From Hedera helix (lineage: Eukaryota > Streptophyta > Magnoliopsida > Apiales > Araliaceae), in NCBI GenBank assembly GCA_947179155.2, contig OX359280.1:45555555-45619554 (forward strand): 64,000 nt of DNA. The letters run 5' to 3'. The number at the start of each line of letters is the position of its first letter. Positions within the stretch are counted from its first letter, which is position 1. A model generated the notes under the pieces. It had not been told where the DNA came from, did not search any database, and was given only the letters and a program-made list of their open reading frames with translations. Shown here piece by piece: positions 1-12,147 of the stretch. Position numbers and translations under genes: made by a program.

Positions 1-840
1 GTAGTCAAATTCTGTTTAAAGCAACTGTAAATATAAAGTATCTAAATATATTTTTATTAGATGAATTGTTAAAATTAAGAGTCTAAATAAAAATAATCCG
101 AAAGGTACAACTCAATGGACTGGACAGCTTAGTTGTATATTTTATGGAGTTGGCATTCTGCTAAAGTTAAAGGGACTTTGATGTGGGCTGGCTATTCAAG
201 TGGTACAAATATATAGCATGCATGCTCCTACTATTACATCACGCCATTCATTGACTATTATTTATATTCATGCTTTAGTAGTTTTATTAGTTTAGTTTAT
301 ATATTTGGCTTCACTATTATTATATATATATACACTACTAAGTCCCAATCTTTTTTCCCATTGATTTATAATTTAAAATAAATACTAACATTAATTATTT
401 ATAATTATATCACATAATTTATATATAATTATTTAATATTATTAATAAATAAAATAAGACAATCAATAATTTTATAAATATTTTATACTCATATATATTA
501 AAATGTAACTAATACTATTAATTACAATACTAGTAAATTACAATACTACTTAATAAAAATTAAATTGAAAAAAATAACTTGATTGAATGACATTAATTAA
601 TAATTACATTCCCTTGTTAGTTGTAATAACTAATAAGTATTAAGTAATAACATAGATGTCAAATAAAATATTAAAAAATAAAAAACGCATATCAAACAAT
701 TGTTACATTAAGTCATTTCGGAATAAGCAAATAAAAGTAAGAGAGAGAAGTAGATTACTAATGGTGTATTACTTATTTACTTGAAAGTTGAAGCTAAAGG
801 GAAAGCAAGAACAAATATAGTTGAAAGCCTAATTTAAAAC
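1..840. other. AT-rich intergenic DNA
   Basis: This is a strongly AT-rich stretch with short TA runs near 320-335 and many TTAAT/AATTA words. I see no long ORF, RNA gene, LTR end or coding-like periodicity. It is probably old transposon or intergenic sequence. Confidence 0.5.
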
Positions 841-845
841 AATAA

Positions 846-916
846 GATGTTCTAGCTCAGTTGGTTGAACGCTTATTTACTGGCTTCAAGGTCTCGAGTT
901 CAAGCCCTACAAGCAG
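846..916 (+). repeat. tRNA-derived SINE head or tRNA pseudogene
   Basis: There is a perfect RNA polymerase III A-box (TAGCTCAGTTGG, 853-864) and a B-box-like GAGTTCAAGCC (896-906) at tRNA spacing, followed by a run of T near 922. The acceptor and T stems do not pair well, so this is not a functional tRNA. The pattern fits the head of a plant tRNA-derived SINE or a decayed tRNA. No poly(A) tail or target duplication could be fixed. Confidence 0.5.
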
Positions 917-944
917 CACTCTTTTTACAAAGAAAAAAAAAAAC

Positions 945-1092
945 TCACGGGCTCACGGGCGGGCCGGGCCAAAACGGGCCGGGCTAAAAACTGCCCGCCT
1001 TTACACGGGCTGAAATTATAAAGCCCAGAGCCTAATATTTACGGGCCAGCCCGGCCCGGCCCGCGGGCCCGGGCCTACTTTGCCAGGTCTAC
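945..1092. mobile_element. GC-rich hAT-like MITE end
   Basis: Repeated GGGCCGGGCC blocks form inverted repeats (about 958-985 and 1043-1075) in otherwise AT-rich DNA. Read on the minus strand, the right edge starts TAGACCTGGCAAAGTAGGCC. This resembles the TAGGGGTGGCAAAA-type ends of plant non-autonomous hAT elements, which are rich in GGGCC. The left terminus and an 8-bp target duplication are not evident, so the copy is probably truncated. Confidence 0.4.
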
Positions 1093-1099
1093 TTATAGT

Positions 1100-3469
1100 C
1101 ATGTACCTGTTAACTCTGCAACTACAGACCCATACACCAGGCCTCACATCCTGTCTCCTACCATTTTTATTAGTTCAAGGAGTCCTTCTGTTGGTGTTCC
1201 ATGGATTGCCTATACTGAAGCCTCTCACATATGTAGACATCCAAAATTTACACCTGTGTGCTAACCCTGACAGGAGGGCAAAATCATCATTTGACCTGAC
1301 ATGCGAAAAGGAAGGTGGACCCCAACACGAAGCCACCCCAACGATTTACGGTCAAAGCCGCCACAACGAACGACGAGCATCAGGTCACTTGAGGCAAGGC
1401 AAACAGTTGACCCAGAAGAACCTGACCTGATCACGACGGACGACTAATGCCCCCTAAGCTTGCGATGTTCGGGGGTCTCGCTCCCCTGTGGGCGAACGGC
1501 TGCCCAGCTCGTCGTTGAGCTGGTGGAGGTGGAAAGGGGCAGCGGCCCCTGGAAGCCAAGCACAAAGAGCAATTTATACATCAGGTAACAACCTTCCAAA
1601 ATAATACCGCAAAAATTGGCGAATTAAGACCGCGTGGCACGGAAATCGAGAAAAGCGAGTCGGACAGCCGCGGATGCACCTGCGGCCACCGACAAACGGG
1701 ACAGTGCGCGGCTCGAGGGCGGCACACGACAGCCGAGGATTCGGCGCGGACTGCTAGCGAGCCCAGCCGCAGATGCACCTGCGGCCAGCCGCAGTTGCAC
1801 CTGCGACTGCCTGCGGAAGGCTATACATTGCCATTTTCACCCGAGAGTTCAAAGGAGGAGAGGAAAAAATAGATTTTAGAGAGAGGAAGAGCGCGGGAGG
1901 AGAGAGAAGAGGTCGGTTCTTGGTGAGTTTTGAGAGAAAAATTCATCTCCTCTTGCTAGTTAGTTAATTGTTCTTGTAATGTTGTTTGATTCGTTGAAAT
2001 AAGAGGCTTTAATCGGCATTTTGCAAGGTGAAAAGGATGTGTTCTTGGGTTTTCCTTTTATTGTTTGTATTGTTAGCATAATGTTGTGCTTGGGTTATTT
2101 GATGTCGTTGTTGTTATGATGATGACGATGATCCGTGGATTAGGTGTTGTTAGCGAGGGTTCCATCGGAACGTAACTCCTCCTAACGCCCCGATGATATC
2201 CGTACGGTGATATATCGTTCGTGATGGTAATGAGTAGTTCGTAGTGTTGAGTTTATCATATTTGAATTATGTATGTGATAGCAATGTTTAATCTTGGTAG
2301 ATTTGGTTTAGTATTGGCTGTGCAGTTATTTGGGTGGCTGTGAGCCGAGGGAGGAGATCCTCGCGATCGAATCCCGATGATGGACGTTTTGGTATATGTA
2401 ATCCTTGTATAGGGTCCCTTGCTGTGTATTTGTAATATCGGGCTTTAAAGCGATGTCGGATTGAAAATCGGGTTTAAGGCCCCGTGATAGTGGAAAATGT
2501 GATTGGAAGTGTTTGGAGCTATTTCGACGGCTCACATGCCCATGGATAGCCCCGACACATTTTGAGTGCTTGTTGTGATTTACGATATAAAAAAAATGAT
2601 TTTTCAAAATAAGGCAAATAATGAAGATTTTATAAAAAGGATCAAATTAGGATATTAGATTCACGAGATTTAAAGTTAAGAGTTTTGGCGAACTTTGATT
2701 TCGGTTTGATGAAAAGGCTCCAATGGATTTTGAAAAGTTAAAAAATGATTTCGTAAATATAAATGAACGTTTTCGTTGAACTTTGTGCATAGGGTGAAAG
2801 AGTTATAGAAGTTGCCTTCACTTCATTTCATTTTGTCATTAGAGGGCAATGTATAGTCTCGATACCTATTTGACAAAAGTTCACAAACTATTTTCTGAAA
2901 ACGACACCTAATAAAAACCCCCATCGGTTTCGAAATTAAAATCAATCTTTATTATAAAAAATGAAGCCTTGTCAATCGGGTCGAAGGACATCTAAAAACG
3001 CTTTCCCGATAAACACATTTGCCATATAAGAAATCCAAGCAAAATTCACCACTAGCATTCACCTAGACACGCACGCACACACACGCAACTCACACTTTTT
3101 AGTATTTAAAAGGATAGGAAAATATCGAGATTGCGGTAACCGTGTTTCACGGAAGTCGGGGGGTGCCTAACACCTTCCCCTCGCTTAAGCAAGCCCCCGA
3201 ACTCTATGAATCTCGGTTTACGGACCAATTAACTCGGAGTCACATATGAGCCAGCGATTACGAAAACAAAATTCGGATGAGTTGGTACATCTATTTCAAA
3301 TATACCAACTGGCGGCTCTGGTCAATTGGCTTATAAAGAAATCGATCTTTCAAAACCCGTCGACATTAAGCCGACTCTTTTCAAAAAGCACATCTTAATC
3401 TAAAGGCTAAAATTGGAAAGGGCTTTTTAAATATTAAAAAACGAAACGACGAAAATCCCGGCGTCGACA
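1100..3469 (+). mobile_element. Tat/Ogre-type LTR (left end unresolved)
   Basis: The block ends in ...GTCGACA at 3469, directly before a tRNA-Arg primer site at 3472, so it is the 5' LTR of the element whose gag follows. The GTGCCTAACACCTTCCCC phrase near 3165 recurs in Tat/Ogre LTRs as I recall them. Three near copies of CAGCCGCAGATGCACCTGCG (1665, 1764, 1786) form a GC-rich short-repeat cluster, possibly U3 enhancer repeats. I could not define the left boundary; 1100-1440 may belong to something else. An ORF at 1080-1430 is not recognised. Confidence 0.5.
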
Positions 3470-3471
3470 GC

Positions 3472-3490
3472 TGGCGACTCTGCTGGGGAC
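3472..3490 (+). other. Primer binding site, tRNA-Arg type
   Basis: TGGCGACTCTGCTGGGGAC closely matches the complement of the plant tRNA-Arg 3' end (TGGCGACTCCGACTGGGGTC from memory). It lies two bases after the LTR terminus. Ogre-type elements are known to use tRNA-Arg, which supports the family call. Confidence 0.65.
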
Positions 3491-4247
3491 AGTAGAGGGC
3501 TTAAGCCACGTTTAAAATCTTGGTGTTTTCCTATCCTTTAAAAATCTAAAAAATGTGTGGTTGTGTCACTTGCGTTAATCTACCTTTTATGCGTGTATGA
3601 ATGGATATGCGAGTTTTGTGATTGCTTTACAAATGCTTTACTTTAATGTCATCATTTGCATACGGTGAGGTACGATGAATGTATGTTGAGCAGTTCCTCT
3701 TCCTGAGGCAAACCCGTCGGATGTGGATTACTGGACTCAAAGGGGCGCTCCCCGGCGAGGCTCAGGAAAAGCATCCACTCAGATCCAATCCAATTGAAAG
3801 ACCGGATTTATTCCCGTCTAGTATGTTGCGAAGATCTGGGAACCTTCATGCCAAAAAGCCCGCGAGAGTAACTTAGGGTAGGTCAGCCTCAGATAAACCC
3901 GACGCGTGGAAAGTCTCTTCATACCCTTTTACGTTTCACGCACGTAATGTCATACTTTAGTCAAACATTTTGTACCTCCCGTTTTGTCAAAATAAAAATA
4001 CTAACCTCTGTTTTACAGGGACAGTTTGGAGAGCATCATAATTGCACACTGTCATACCTTGGTTAAAATAAAGGGATACTAATTCTGTTTTGCAGGAAAA
4101 GATTACAAAACTCAAAAACACAAAAATATTTGCTTTAACATGCATCCACCAGTGTCATTTTCCGGAACTAAACTTGGTTTGTTTATTCGCAGGATTGCTC
4201 CCCAAACTCGTCTCCGATCCAAGAAAGCCAGAGAGTCAATAGTCGAA

Positions 4248-5445
4248 ATGGCTGAGAACCCTAATCCTAATCCGGCTCCCGTATCTCGGGAAGAATTCGA
4301 TGCTGTGAGAAATCAAATGACAGAGCTGACCATGTTGCTCAAAGAGCACTTTAAGCTAAAATCAGGGCCACAACCCGAAGACCCGCCGGGGCCATCGTCT
4401 CAAGGGAGCGGGCCGACCCCAGAAACTCCAAAGGTTGAACCGACAAAGCAAGTTATTGTCATTCCAGAGGATGAGGTTGCCAGCACTGTCAGTAAGAAAA
4501 TAAAGCAGATGGAAGAGGCCATCAAAACTATGAAGGGGATCGGGTCATATGGAAGTGTTAACTACTCCGATTTGTGCATCTTTCCCAGAACCAGATATCC
4601 CGAGAAGTTCAAACTCCCCGAATTTGAAAAGTATAACGGGTTAGGGGATCCTTACACACATTTGAATGTATACATCGGAGAGCTGGGGGGATATGCTGAG
4701 GATGAATCATTGAGAATGCAACTGTTCCAGAAAAGTTTGACGGGCGAGGTTGGACAATGCTAAGATTCACAATTGGGAAGAGCGCCACACATTCCTCACG
4801 CAGTACAACTTTCAATCCCAAATGGCCCCGGACCGATACCAGATGACGAAAATCAGGAAACAGACCAATGAATCCTTCAGAGACTACGCTCAACGGTGGA
4901 GGAGGATGGCGGCCCAAGTAAACCCACCCATGAGTGAGGCAGAGATGGTCATGACATTCATCGATATCCAAGAGGCCCCTTACTATGAAAGGGTGATAGC
5001 GGGGATAGGGAAGCCTTTTGCGGAGATGATCAAACATGGGGAGATGGCTGAGATGGGTTTAAAGTCAGGGAAAATCCGAGACTTCACAGCTCTCGAGGCT
5101 GTTGCTGAGCAAATCCAGAGTGGAAACTATGGCAGTTCTTCCCGGAGACCCCAGAAGAGGAAAGAGGAGGATGTATCCCTGGTTTTGCAAGGGTTATCTG
5201 GAAAAGCAATGACCAGCCCCCCGGTCCGCATGCAAAGAAATGAGGCCCCGCGTCCATCAAATTTCAACAATCAAAAGTATGAGGGGCGCAGGAAATTCGA
5301 AAAGCTACAAGAGAGGGAGTTCACCCCGTTGGGGGATTCATTGGAACAAATGTTGGTCCTGTTGGTAAACCAGAAGAAGATTACAGAGCTGGCACCTCCG
5401 TCAGACCCGAAGGACAAGAGATATGACCCTAACAAGAGATGCGCC
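4248..5445 (+). pseudogene. gag: Truncated gag of Tat/Ogre-type element
   Basis: The reading starts at ATG 4248 (MAENPNPNPAPVSREEF), although the frame is open from 4140. A gag capsid core follows in two frames: RYPEKFKLPEFEKYNG (about 4590-4640), then after a small deletion and frameshift at about 4755, IHNWEERHTFLTQY, APDRYQM, YAQRWRRMAAQV and VIAGIGKPFAEMIKHGEMAE. The second frame ends at DKRYDPNKRCAY, just where family members continue with a histidine-rich zinc-binding part, so the element is cut near 5445. Pol is absent. The codons are much more GC-rich than the flanks. Confidence 0.75.
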
Positions 5446-5454
5446 TATCTAATC

Positions 5455-6028
5455 AATGTGTGTTGTGATGCAATATATGTGTATTAATGAATTGTGAAAG
5501 AATAAAAAAAATTGGGAGAATAACGTAGAAAAACACTATTCACGCGAAAAGCATTTTTCGATTTTTCAAAATTTTACATTCACGGATAGCGTTTATACAA
5601 AGTATAAGAGCATATTTACTATTTAAAAATACGAGAATAAAAAATTAACTAAATACCTAACTAAGACGATTAATATGGAACTAGGAAATAAAACCTTAAT
5701 TATAATTGGTTCGGTTAGGGCACAAACTAGGTTAAACTAACTTAGTTGTTAACCCTAACTATGGAACTAAACCTTAACTATGATCCAAGCCCAACTCTTT
5801 TTAGGTCTTGGGTTGTAGAGAATTAGAATGGTGGTGGATTTATTAAACAAGGCAATATTATAAGTAATGGAAGCCCAATTTGGTTAATGTTGTAGAAAAT
5901 TTAATAGCCAACCTAACTGATATAAAAAGGCCCAATAAAATATGGTAGAGAGCCTAATGAGAAGTCATGACTAGCCCAATGAATGAATTAATTTAAAGCC
6001 CAAACCCTAACCCAATGTTGGGAGATAA

Positions 6029-6060
<32 letters not shown>

Positions 6061-7854
6061 AACATGCTATTAAAATAAAAGGAAAAAGAGGGATTTTCAG
6101 GGCTTGTGGGCCCTAAAATTTGGCAACTACTTTGGTAAGAGGGATGTCTTTTGATGCTCCTTTTGTTAGACTCAATGTGGCATTAAATGAAAGGAACACA
6201 AAAGTAGGTTAGGGTTAGTGTAAGTGGTGTAAGAGAGTTATGTTAGGGCTAGCTTGTGTGGGAGAATGGGATGGTTGGTGGAGATTGTTAAATATAACAT
6301 CTATTTGTAAATTTTTGAAATAAAAGGCTCTATTAGTACTCCACCCATTTCATTTGGTAAAGAGTTAGTTAAAACTTGCTAAGTTCAGAAAGAATAAAGA
6401 GAAAGGTTAAGAGAGAAGAAGCACTAAGAGAGAAACATTGAGAGTGAGAGGTTCATCTAGAGAAGAAACATGGATCATCCTTCGTTAAGAAGTTACTTAG
6501 CAAGGAGGAAGAAAGCTTCAAAGAGGTTGAAAAGTTTCCTAACCTTAATTTTAATTAACTTTATTTTATTAAGTAGATGAAATGTTGTTGTGGGAGTTTT
6601 GATGTTTGTTGTGGTGGATTATGGTGGATCTAAGATATAAGGATGGCGGTATATGGTAATTAATGGTGGTTATGTGTTTTGATTCATGTTTATGTCTAAG
6701 AAGTTAAAAAACCATGAAATGGGGATTTAAATCCTAAGGAAACCTTAGTTTTATGGTGAATGTTTTTCAAAAAGAAAACCTAGTTTGATTGTGTAATTCA
6801 AGGATCTATATATGTATATTATAGATCTAAAAGTTATGTAAATAACCTATTTTTGTATAAAGGAAAAGGAAGCCTAGATGAGCTCAAAGCAATTTTTGAA
6901 AGCAAACTATGTATGTTAACATATGATCAAATGAGACTAAGTGTTGAAACATTTGAAGAATAAATCGAGTTGAAAAACTTTGGATAGCTGGCGCGGGGGG
7001 CACCATTTCAGGATAAAAACCTAGCGCGAGGTGCGCTGGGTCGAGTCAAAGATCGGGTCGGGTCTGGTCAAATGTCAAGTCGGATCTATATCGAACAGGT
7101 CGGAATGAATTCATGTCGAATCTGGCCGGGTCTGTCGAATATGGTTAACTCGTTTGGTCGGGCCGGTTTAACTAGGTTGGGTTTTCAAAGATAAAAATAA
7201 ATACTTTTAAATCCCAAATAAGATGTATAGACGTTATAAAGAGTCTGATATATTAAAAGATGTACAAAGATGATTATGTGATTAAATTAAACCAATGTGT
7301 GGGCTAGTCCGAGACTAATTGGGAGACGACTTATTAAATGTAGGTCGAACGAAGAACAATAAGATTTAGTTAGCATTAATCGACGAACGAGGCAAGTATT
7401 CTAACCGAGTTTGTTCTTAAGTTCATACTTTATAATTGTATGTCATGTTTGCACGTAAGTACTTTGAAAAGAATGTTCAATTATTAAACTTTTTTAAAGA
7501 TTAAAGTTCGTTATGCATGAATTATTTTACAATATAAGTCTATGCCATTTGTTTTCGTTAGACCTTTGAGATAAGTTATTGAATTTATGAAAATTCTTTA
7601 AAGCTAATCCAATCCAAATTGTTTGGTGAGGAATCCTATGTTAAATTTGAGAATGAATAACCCTCATAGTAGGGAAATTAAAAGCAAGATAACAAGGCAT
7701 ATGATTTTGGTTGGCGCTTAAGTTAGATGTTTATGTTGTGCACAATATAGGGTACGATAGGCTGATCCCCTAAAGTATATATCTTAAAAGTAATGTGGTA
7801 TTATGACCTACCGGACATTAGCAATCCTTGTGATTGTTAATGTCCTTAATGAGT
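5455..7854 (+). mobile_element. Family L LTR, plus strand, part 1
   Basis: This is AT-rich DNA with no long ORF. It holds landmarks shared with the better-bounded family L LTRs elsewhere: an ATG mini-ORF at 6470 (MDHPSLRSYLARRKK), an AGAG/GTTGAA donor-like site after it, and the AGGCTGATCCCC island near 7758. A TG/TA microsatellite sits at 6028-6060. The LTR is interrupted at 7855 by an Athila-like element and resumes at 13985 and 18876. The left terminus is not identifiable; the junction with the truncated gag is near 5445-5460. Confidence 0.5.
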
Positions 7855-9559
7855 TGATAGGGTTAAATTATACGCTATTTTTATTCTCTAATACTTAGTT
7901 TTTATATTTATTGTATGCTTAAATGTTTAATTATTTAGCTCATTTGGGTTTTAATAGGTTTTATAGGATTTTAGTTAATTTATGTTAATTTAGGTAATTT
8001 TATAATATTTTTATATTTCTTTTTATTTATGTGTTTTTATTTATTTTTAGTGTTTTAGGTGTTTTATTTATTATTATGTGTTTTTAGGATTTTTAGTATT
8101 TTTATATTATTTTTATTTATTTTATATCTTATTTTGTAGGAAATTAAAAGCTTGGGGGCATAATCGTGATTTTCTGAAAAACCGGATGGCTTTTTAGTAA
8201 TTTTCGCCTGGGACAATTTGCGCCATGCGCGCAAACGAGAATTCGCCAGCAAGAAGAAACGGCGACGTTTAAATCTTGGGAGCTGACCACGCACAATCGC
8301 GCATTGCGCGCAACATCACAGTACACGGAAGCATACGACGTCGTTTTGGTAAGGAGGCTAAGGTCAGCGAGGCGCAATGCGCGGGGACCAAATTGCGGCA
8401 GCAGGCGCGTGAGAAGCACGCGCCAACGGTAACAATCATGCGCGTGTATTACACGCGCTGACGCGTCAGAGAAGAGAGAGAAAGTGGCGGCTGGCAGCTT
8501 TGTTCCTTTTCCTTCTTTATTTTGGATTTTCTACACTACAATGCAACAAATCAGTAGAATAAAAATCCAATTTTAATTTGGAAAAGGAAGCAATAATTCT
8601 TTATTTTATTTTTATTATTTTATTTAGAATTCCAATTAGGGTTAGGATAATAATTATTTTCTTTTTCTTTTATTTTTAATTGTAAATCCTATTAGGGTTA
8701 GGAGGATTTTGGAGCCTATAAATAGAGGGCTTGATACACATTGTAAACAACAACTTCTCTTAGAATAAAAATTCTCTCTTCTATTCTTTAGTGTTCTCTA
8801 TTATTATGAGTAGCTAAATTCTTTTTCTTGGTTTAAGTGATTGAAGCCATCAAGATTTATACACTGTGAGATCTAATTTATTTTAATTGTTCAATTTATA
8901 TTTTGATTATTGAATATTCTTCTATGCTTAATTTTATGATTAATTTGTTTAATTGCTAGGAGTACTACTAGTTTATTATTCATATTAATCTACTGCTATT
9001 TGTGAAGCAACTAAGTTTAATAATTATTTTGCAGATCAAAAGATTATTTTATCTTAGGAAGAATATTCATCTAAATTAAATGCAAACAAGTGGCTTGTGT
9101 TGTTTAGTTCAACGATCTCTCTAATTCTTTATGCTGCTATTAAATTAAATCTTTAGCAAGTGCCGGAGGTTGTTTATTAGTAAGGGTATTTAGACCAAGT
9201 GGTTCTACTTATCTAAAATTAAGGAGAGAGGAGAAAAATTATTCCACCTGCGAGTAGTTCTTTCTACGGTGAATCTTCAAAATATTAATTGATTTATTTT
9301 TGCATCAGTGATCAGTTGTAAATTCTTGATAGTGGATATTAACTTAAACCAAGGCTTTTTATTTATATTTATTTCTTGCATAATTATTTTAATTAGTTTA
9401 TTTTAAATTATTTCTTTAATTACAAAACCCCCCAATTCTTATTTACAAAACATAAAATTAAATAATCATTCTCTGTGGGATCGACTCTTGCTTACACTAT
9501 TACATATTTATTTTTCCAAAGTAAGATTTTATTTTTTGGGTGCTTGCGACATCACACCA
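7855..9559 (+). mobile_element. Athila-like 5' LTR
   Basis: The LTR starts TGATAGGGTTAAATTATACG and ends GCGACATCACACCA, six bases before a tRNA-Asp primer site. U3 contains a GC-rich block with an ACGACGTCGTTTT palindrome (8334-8346) and GCGCATTGCGCG-type motifs (8225-8460). A TATAAATA box lies at 8717, so transcription probably starts near 8745. The same LTR family recurs in this window at 24604 and, more diverged, at 20149, 22273, 28385, 47218 and 51009. The CCA end is inferred from the clean target duplication of the 47218-52232 copy. Confidence 0.8.
8717..8724 (+). promoter_or_regulatory. TATA box of Athila-like LTR
   Basis: TATAAATA follows a GGAGCC context and is conserved in the related LTRs at 25369 and, as TATAAAAG, at 29020. 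It marks the U3/R boundary about 30 bp downstream. Confidence 0.6.
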
Positions 9560-9564
9560 AATTT

Positions 9565-9582
9565 TGGTGCCGTTGCTGGGGA
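9565..9582 (+). other. Primer binding site, tRNA-Asp type
   Basis: TGGTGCCGTTGCTGGGGA matches the tRNA-Asp 3' end complement (TGGCGCCGTTGCCGGGGA) at 16 of 18 positions. Both differences are C to T, as expected from decay of methylated cytosines. Confidence 0.75.
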
Positions 9583-9702
9583 TTGATTTTAATTTAATTT
9601 TGTGCTTTTGTAAATATTAATTTAATTTAGTAATTATTCTTAATTTTATTTTTTATTTATTTTTCTAGTTTTCATATTTTATTTGAGTTGTGCAGGTTGA
9701 AG

Positions 9703-12147
9703 ATGGAAATCATGGCTAGGAATCGAACTTTGAAAGAGCTTGCGGCCCCTGATTTGAATCAACAACCTTTAAGCATAATTTTTCCAAATTTAGATGATAA
9801 CACCTCCTTTGAATTAAAATCTGGTTTAATCCATCTATTGCCCAATTTTCATGGCCTTGCAGGTGAAGATCCTCACAAACATTTAAAGGAATTCCATATG
9901 GTGTGCACAAGTTTGAAACCTTCTGGAGTGACTGAAGAGCAAATCAATCTAAGAGCTTTTCCATTTTCTTTGAAAGATTTGGCTAAGGATTGGCTCTACT
10001 ACCTACCCTCCGGCAGTATCACCACATGGGAAGAGATGAAAATACTATTCCTAGAGAAATATTTTCCAGCTTCAAGGGCAGCCAATATTAGGAAAGACAT
10101 TTGTGGGGTGAGGCAGAACCATGGAGAATCCCTGTACGAATATTGGGAACGTTTCAAGAAACTATGTGCAAGCTGCCCCCACCATCAAATCAGCGAGCAA
10201 CTCCTCATCCAATACTTATATGAAGGACTCATGTCTACTGATAGGAGTATGATCGATGCTGCCAGTGGAGGAGCTTTGGTGGACAAAACGCCCGAAGCTG
10301 CAAGGAACTTAATCGCAAACATGGCTGCTAACTCCCAACAATTTGGCACTAGGCTTGATTTTTCATCCAAGAATGTTAATGAGGTAAATATTTCTTCACT
10401 TGAGCAACGAATTGATAGCCTAACCTCTGTTGTTCGTCAAATGGCTGTAGGTAATACGCAACAAGTGAAAGCTTGCGGAATTTGCGCGGTCGTAGTACAT
10501 CCGACGGATATGTGCCCCACTCTTCAAGAGGAGTCCCACGAACAAGTGCATGCAGTAGGTGGTTTCCCTGGTCAACCACAAAGGAGATATGATCCTTACG
10601 CAAACACGTACAACTCAGGTTGGAGAGATCATCCGAATTTCGGCTATGGAAATCCACAAGGGAATCCGTCTGCGACTCAAAACTTCTCAAGCTACCAACA
10701 ATACAAGCAGCCATATCCTAACAAACAACAGGGCCAATCATCTGATTCTAATGTGTCTTTAGAGGATTTGGTTAAACAAATTAGCACTAACACTTTGCAA
10801 TTTCAACAGGAAACGAAGGCAAATTTGCAGAATTTGGAAACACAGATGGGACAAATGACAAGTGCCATTAATAGATTGGAGGCGCAAAATTCTGAAAAAG
10901 TACCCTCGCAAACAATGGCAAATCCAAAAGCAAATGTTAGTGCAATCACGTTGAGAAGCGGTAAAGAGATCGAAACTCCAGCAAAGACAGAGTCTGCACC
11001 AAACGAGACAAGCAAAGTTGAAGTAGACAACAAGGAGGTAGACAACAGTCAAGAGGACGACAATGTTCTAGTCAACAATGGTACTCCTAAGCATAAATTT
11101 CCACCTCTCTCTGAGTATAAACTGGTACCCCCTTTCCCTCTTGCTTTAACAGAAAAAAGGACATACGAGAAAAATTCAGATTTATTTGAGACTTTTCATA
11201 ATTGCGAGGTAAAAATTCCATTGTTAGATGCAATTAAACAAGTACCTCGCTTTGCCAGATTTTTGAAAGAATTGTGTACACACAAGAGAAAGCAAGCACT
11301 TAAAAAATATGAAAAGGTGCAAGTAGGAAAGAATGTGTCTGCCGTAATTCAAAGAAAACTCCCTACAAAATGCCAAGATCCAGGAATGTTTACTATCCCT
11401 TGTAAGATAGGAGACACGAGATTTGAAAAGGCTATGTTAGACTTAGGAGCATCTATTAATGTCATGCCATATTCTATATATGCTTATTTGCAACTTGAAC
11501 CTTTAAATAGAACTGGTACTGTGATTCAGTTGGCTGATAGGTCTAACACTTATCCTAAGGGTATAATAGAGGATGTTCTTGTGCAAGTAGATAGTTTGAT
11601 TTTTCCTGCTGATTTTTATGTGCTTGATATGGAAAACGGTGATCAAAATGCTCCTATTTTGTTAGGAAGACCTTTCTTAAAGACTTCCAAAACTAAGATT
11701 GATGTTCATAGTGGTACACTGACAATGGAGTTTGATGGCGAAATTGTTAAGTTTAATATTTTTAATGCCATGAAATGTCATAATCCTGTTTACTCCGTTG
11801 GTGTGAGTGATTCTTTAGCAGCAAAAGTTTCTAAAACTGATGGAAAGAGTGAATTGAAAACGACATTTAGTCCGAATATTGGGAAAGAGAAAGAGGAGTT
11901 AGTCTTGACTGCTGATTTAAAGAAAACTGTGGCGGCTGTGAATGACTCTTCGAACACAGGTAATGATCCATATTTTGACTTACCCGTTTCTAACAAGAAA
12001 TCTTTACCTTTTGTTTTGCAGGATTACATTCCAGATTTGAAGCCTCTCCCTAATCATCTCGAATATATGTTCATTAAAGAGAGAGGAGAAAAATTATTCC
12101 ACCTGCGAGTAGTTCTTTCTACGGTGAATCTTCAAAATATTAATTGA
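9703..12147 (+). CDS. gag-pro: Athila-like gag-protease polyprotein
   Basis: An uninterrupted frame of about 815 residues. I prefer ATG 9703 because the upstream TTG start is unlikely; ATG 9712 (MARNRTLKEL) is also conserved in the copy at 30092. In order: the retrotransposon gag domain (about residues 50-200, with LAGEDPHKHLKEF and YWERFKKLCASCPHHQ), a CCHC zinc knuckle CGICAVVVHPTDMC (about 260), a coiled-coil stretch with LQFQ (about 360), a linker AITLRSGKEIETP, and a retropepsin-like domain with MLDLGASINVMP (about 580) and ILLGRPFLKT (about 655). No reverse transcriptase or integrase follows, so the element is non-autonomous. The natural C terminus is displaced. From 12076 the frame runs into an inserted LTR-derived segment and stops at 12147, while the original tail resumes in the same frame at about 12498. 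Confidence 0.85.
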   Translation: MEIMARNRTLKELAAPDLNQQPLSIIFPNLDDNTSFELKSGLIHLLPNFHGLAGEDPHKHLKEFHMVCTSLKPSGVTEEQINLRAFPFSLKDLAKDWLYYLPSGSITTWEEMKILFLEKYFPASRAANIRKDICGVRQNHGESLYEYWERFKKLCASCPHHQISEQLLIQYLYEGLMSTDRSMIDAASGGALVDKTPEAARNLIANMAANSQQFGTRLDFSSKNVNEVNISSLEQRIDSLTSVVRQMAVGNTQQVKACGICAVVVHPTDMCPTLQEESHEQVHAVGGFPGQPQRRYDPYANTYNSGWRDHPNFGYGNPQGNPSATQNFSSYQQYKQPYPNKQQGQSSDSNVSLEDLVKQISTNTLQFQQETKANLQNLETQMGQMTSAINRLEAQNSEKVPSQTMANPKANVSAITLRSGKEIETPAKTESAPNETSKVEVDNKEVDNSQEDDNVLVNNGTPKHKFPPLSEYKLVPPFPLALTEKRTYEKNSDLFETFHNCEVKIPLLDAIKQVPRFARFLKELCTHKRKQALKKYEKVQVGKNVSAVIQRKLPTKCQDPGMFTIPCKIGDTRFEKAMLDLGASINVMPYSIYAYLQLEPLNRTGTVIQLADRSNTYPKGIIEDVLVQVDSLIFPADFYVLDMENGDQNAPILLGRPFLKTSKTKIDVHSGTLTMEFDGEIVKFNIFNAMKCHNPVYSVGVSDSLAAKVSKTDGKSELKTTFSPNIGKEKEELVLTADLKKTVAAVNDSSNTGNDPYFDLPVSNKKSLPFVLQDYIPDLKPLPNHLEYMFIKERGEKLFHLRVVLSTVNLQNIN

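Noticed and set aside
846..916. Functional tRNA gene
   Set aside because: A- and B-boxes are present but the acceptor and T stems do not pair; better explained as SINE head or pseudogene.
1080..1430. 116-codon plus-strand ORF
   Set aside because: No recognisable domain, biased composition, lies next to a GC-rich repeat and an LTR; its start is in the hAT-like end. Probably chance.
4609..5037. 142-codon minus-strand ORF opposite gag
   Set aside because: It is the shadow of the gag frame on the other strand; gag motifs are clear on the plus strand.
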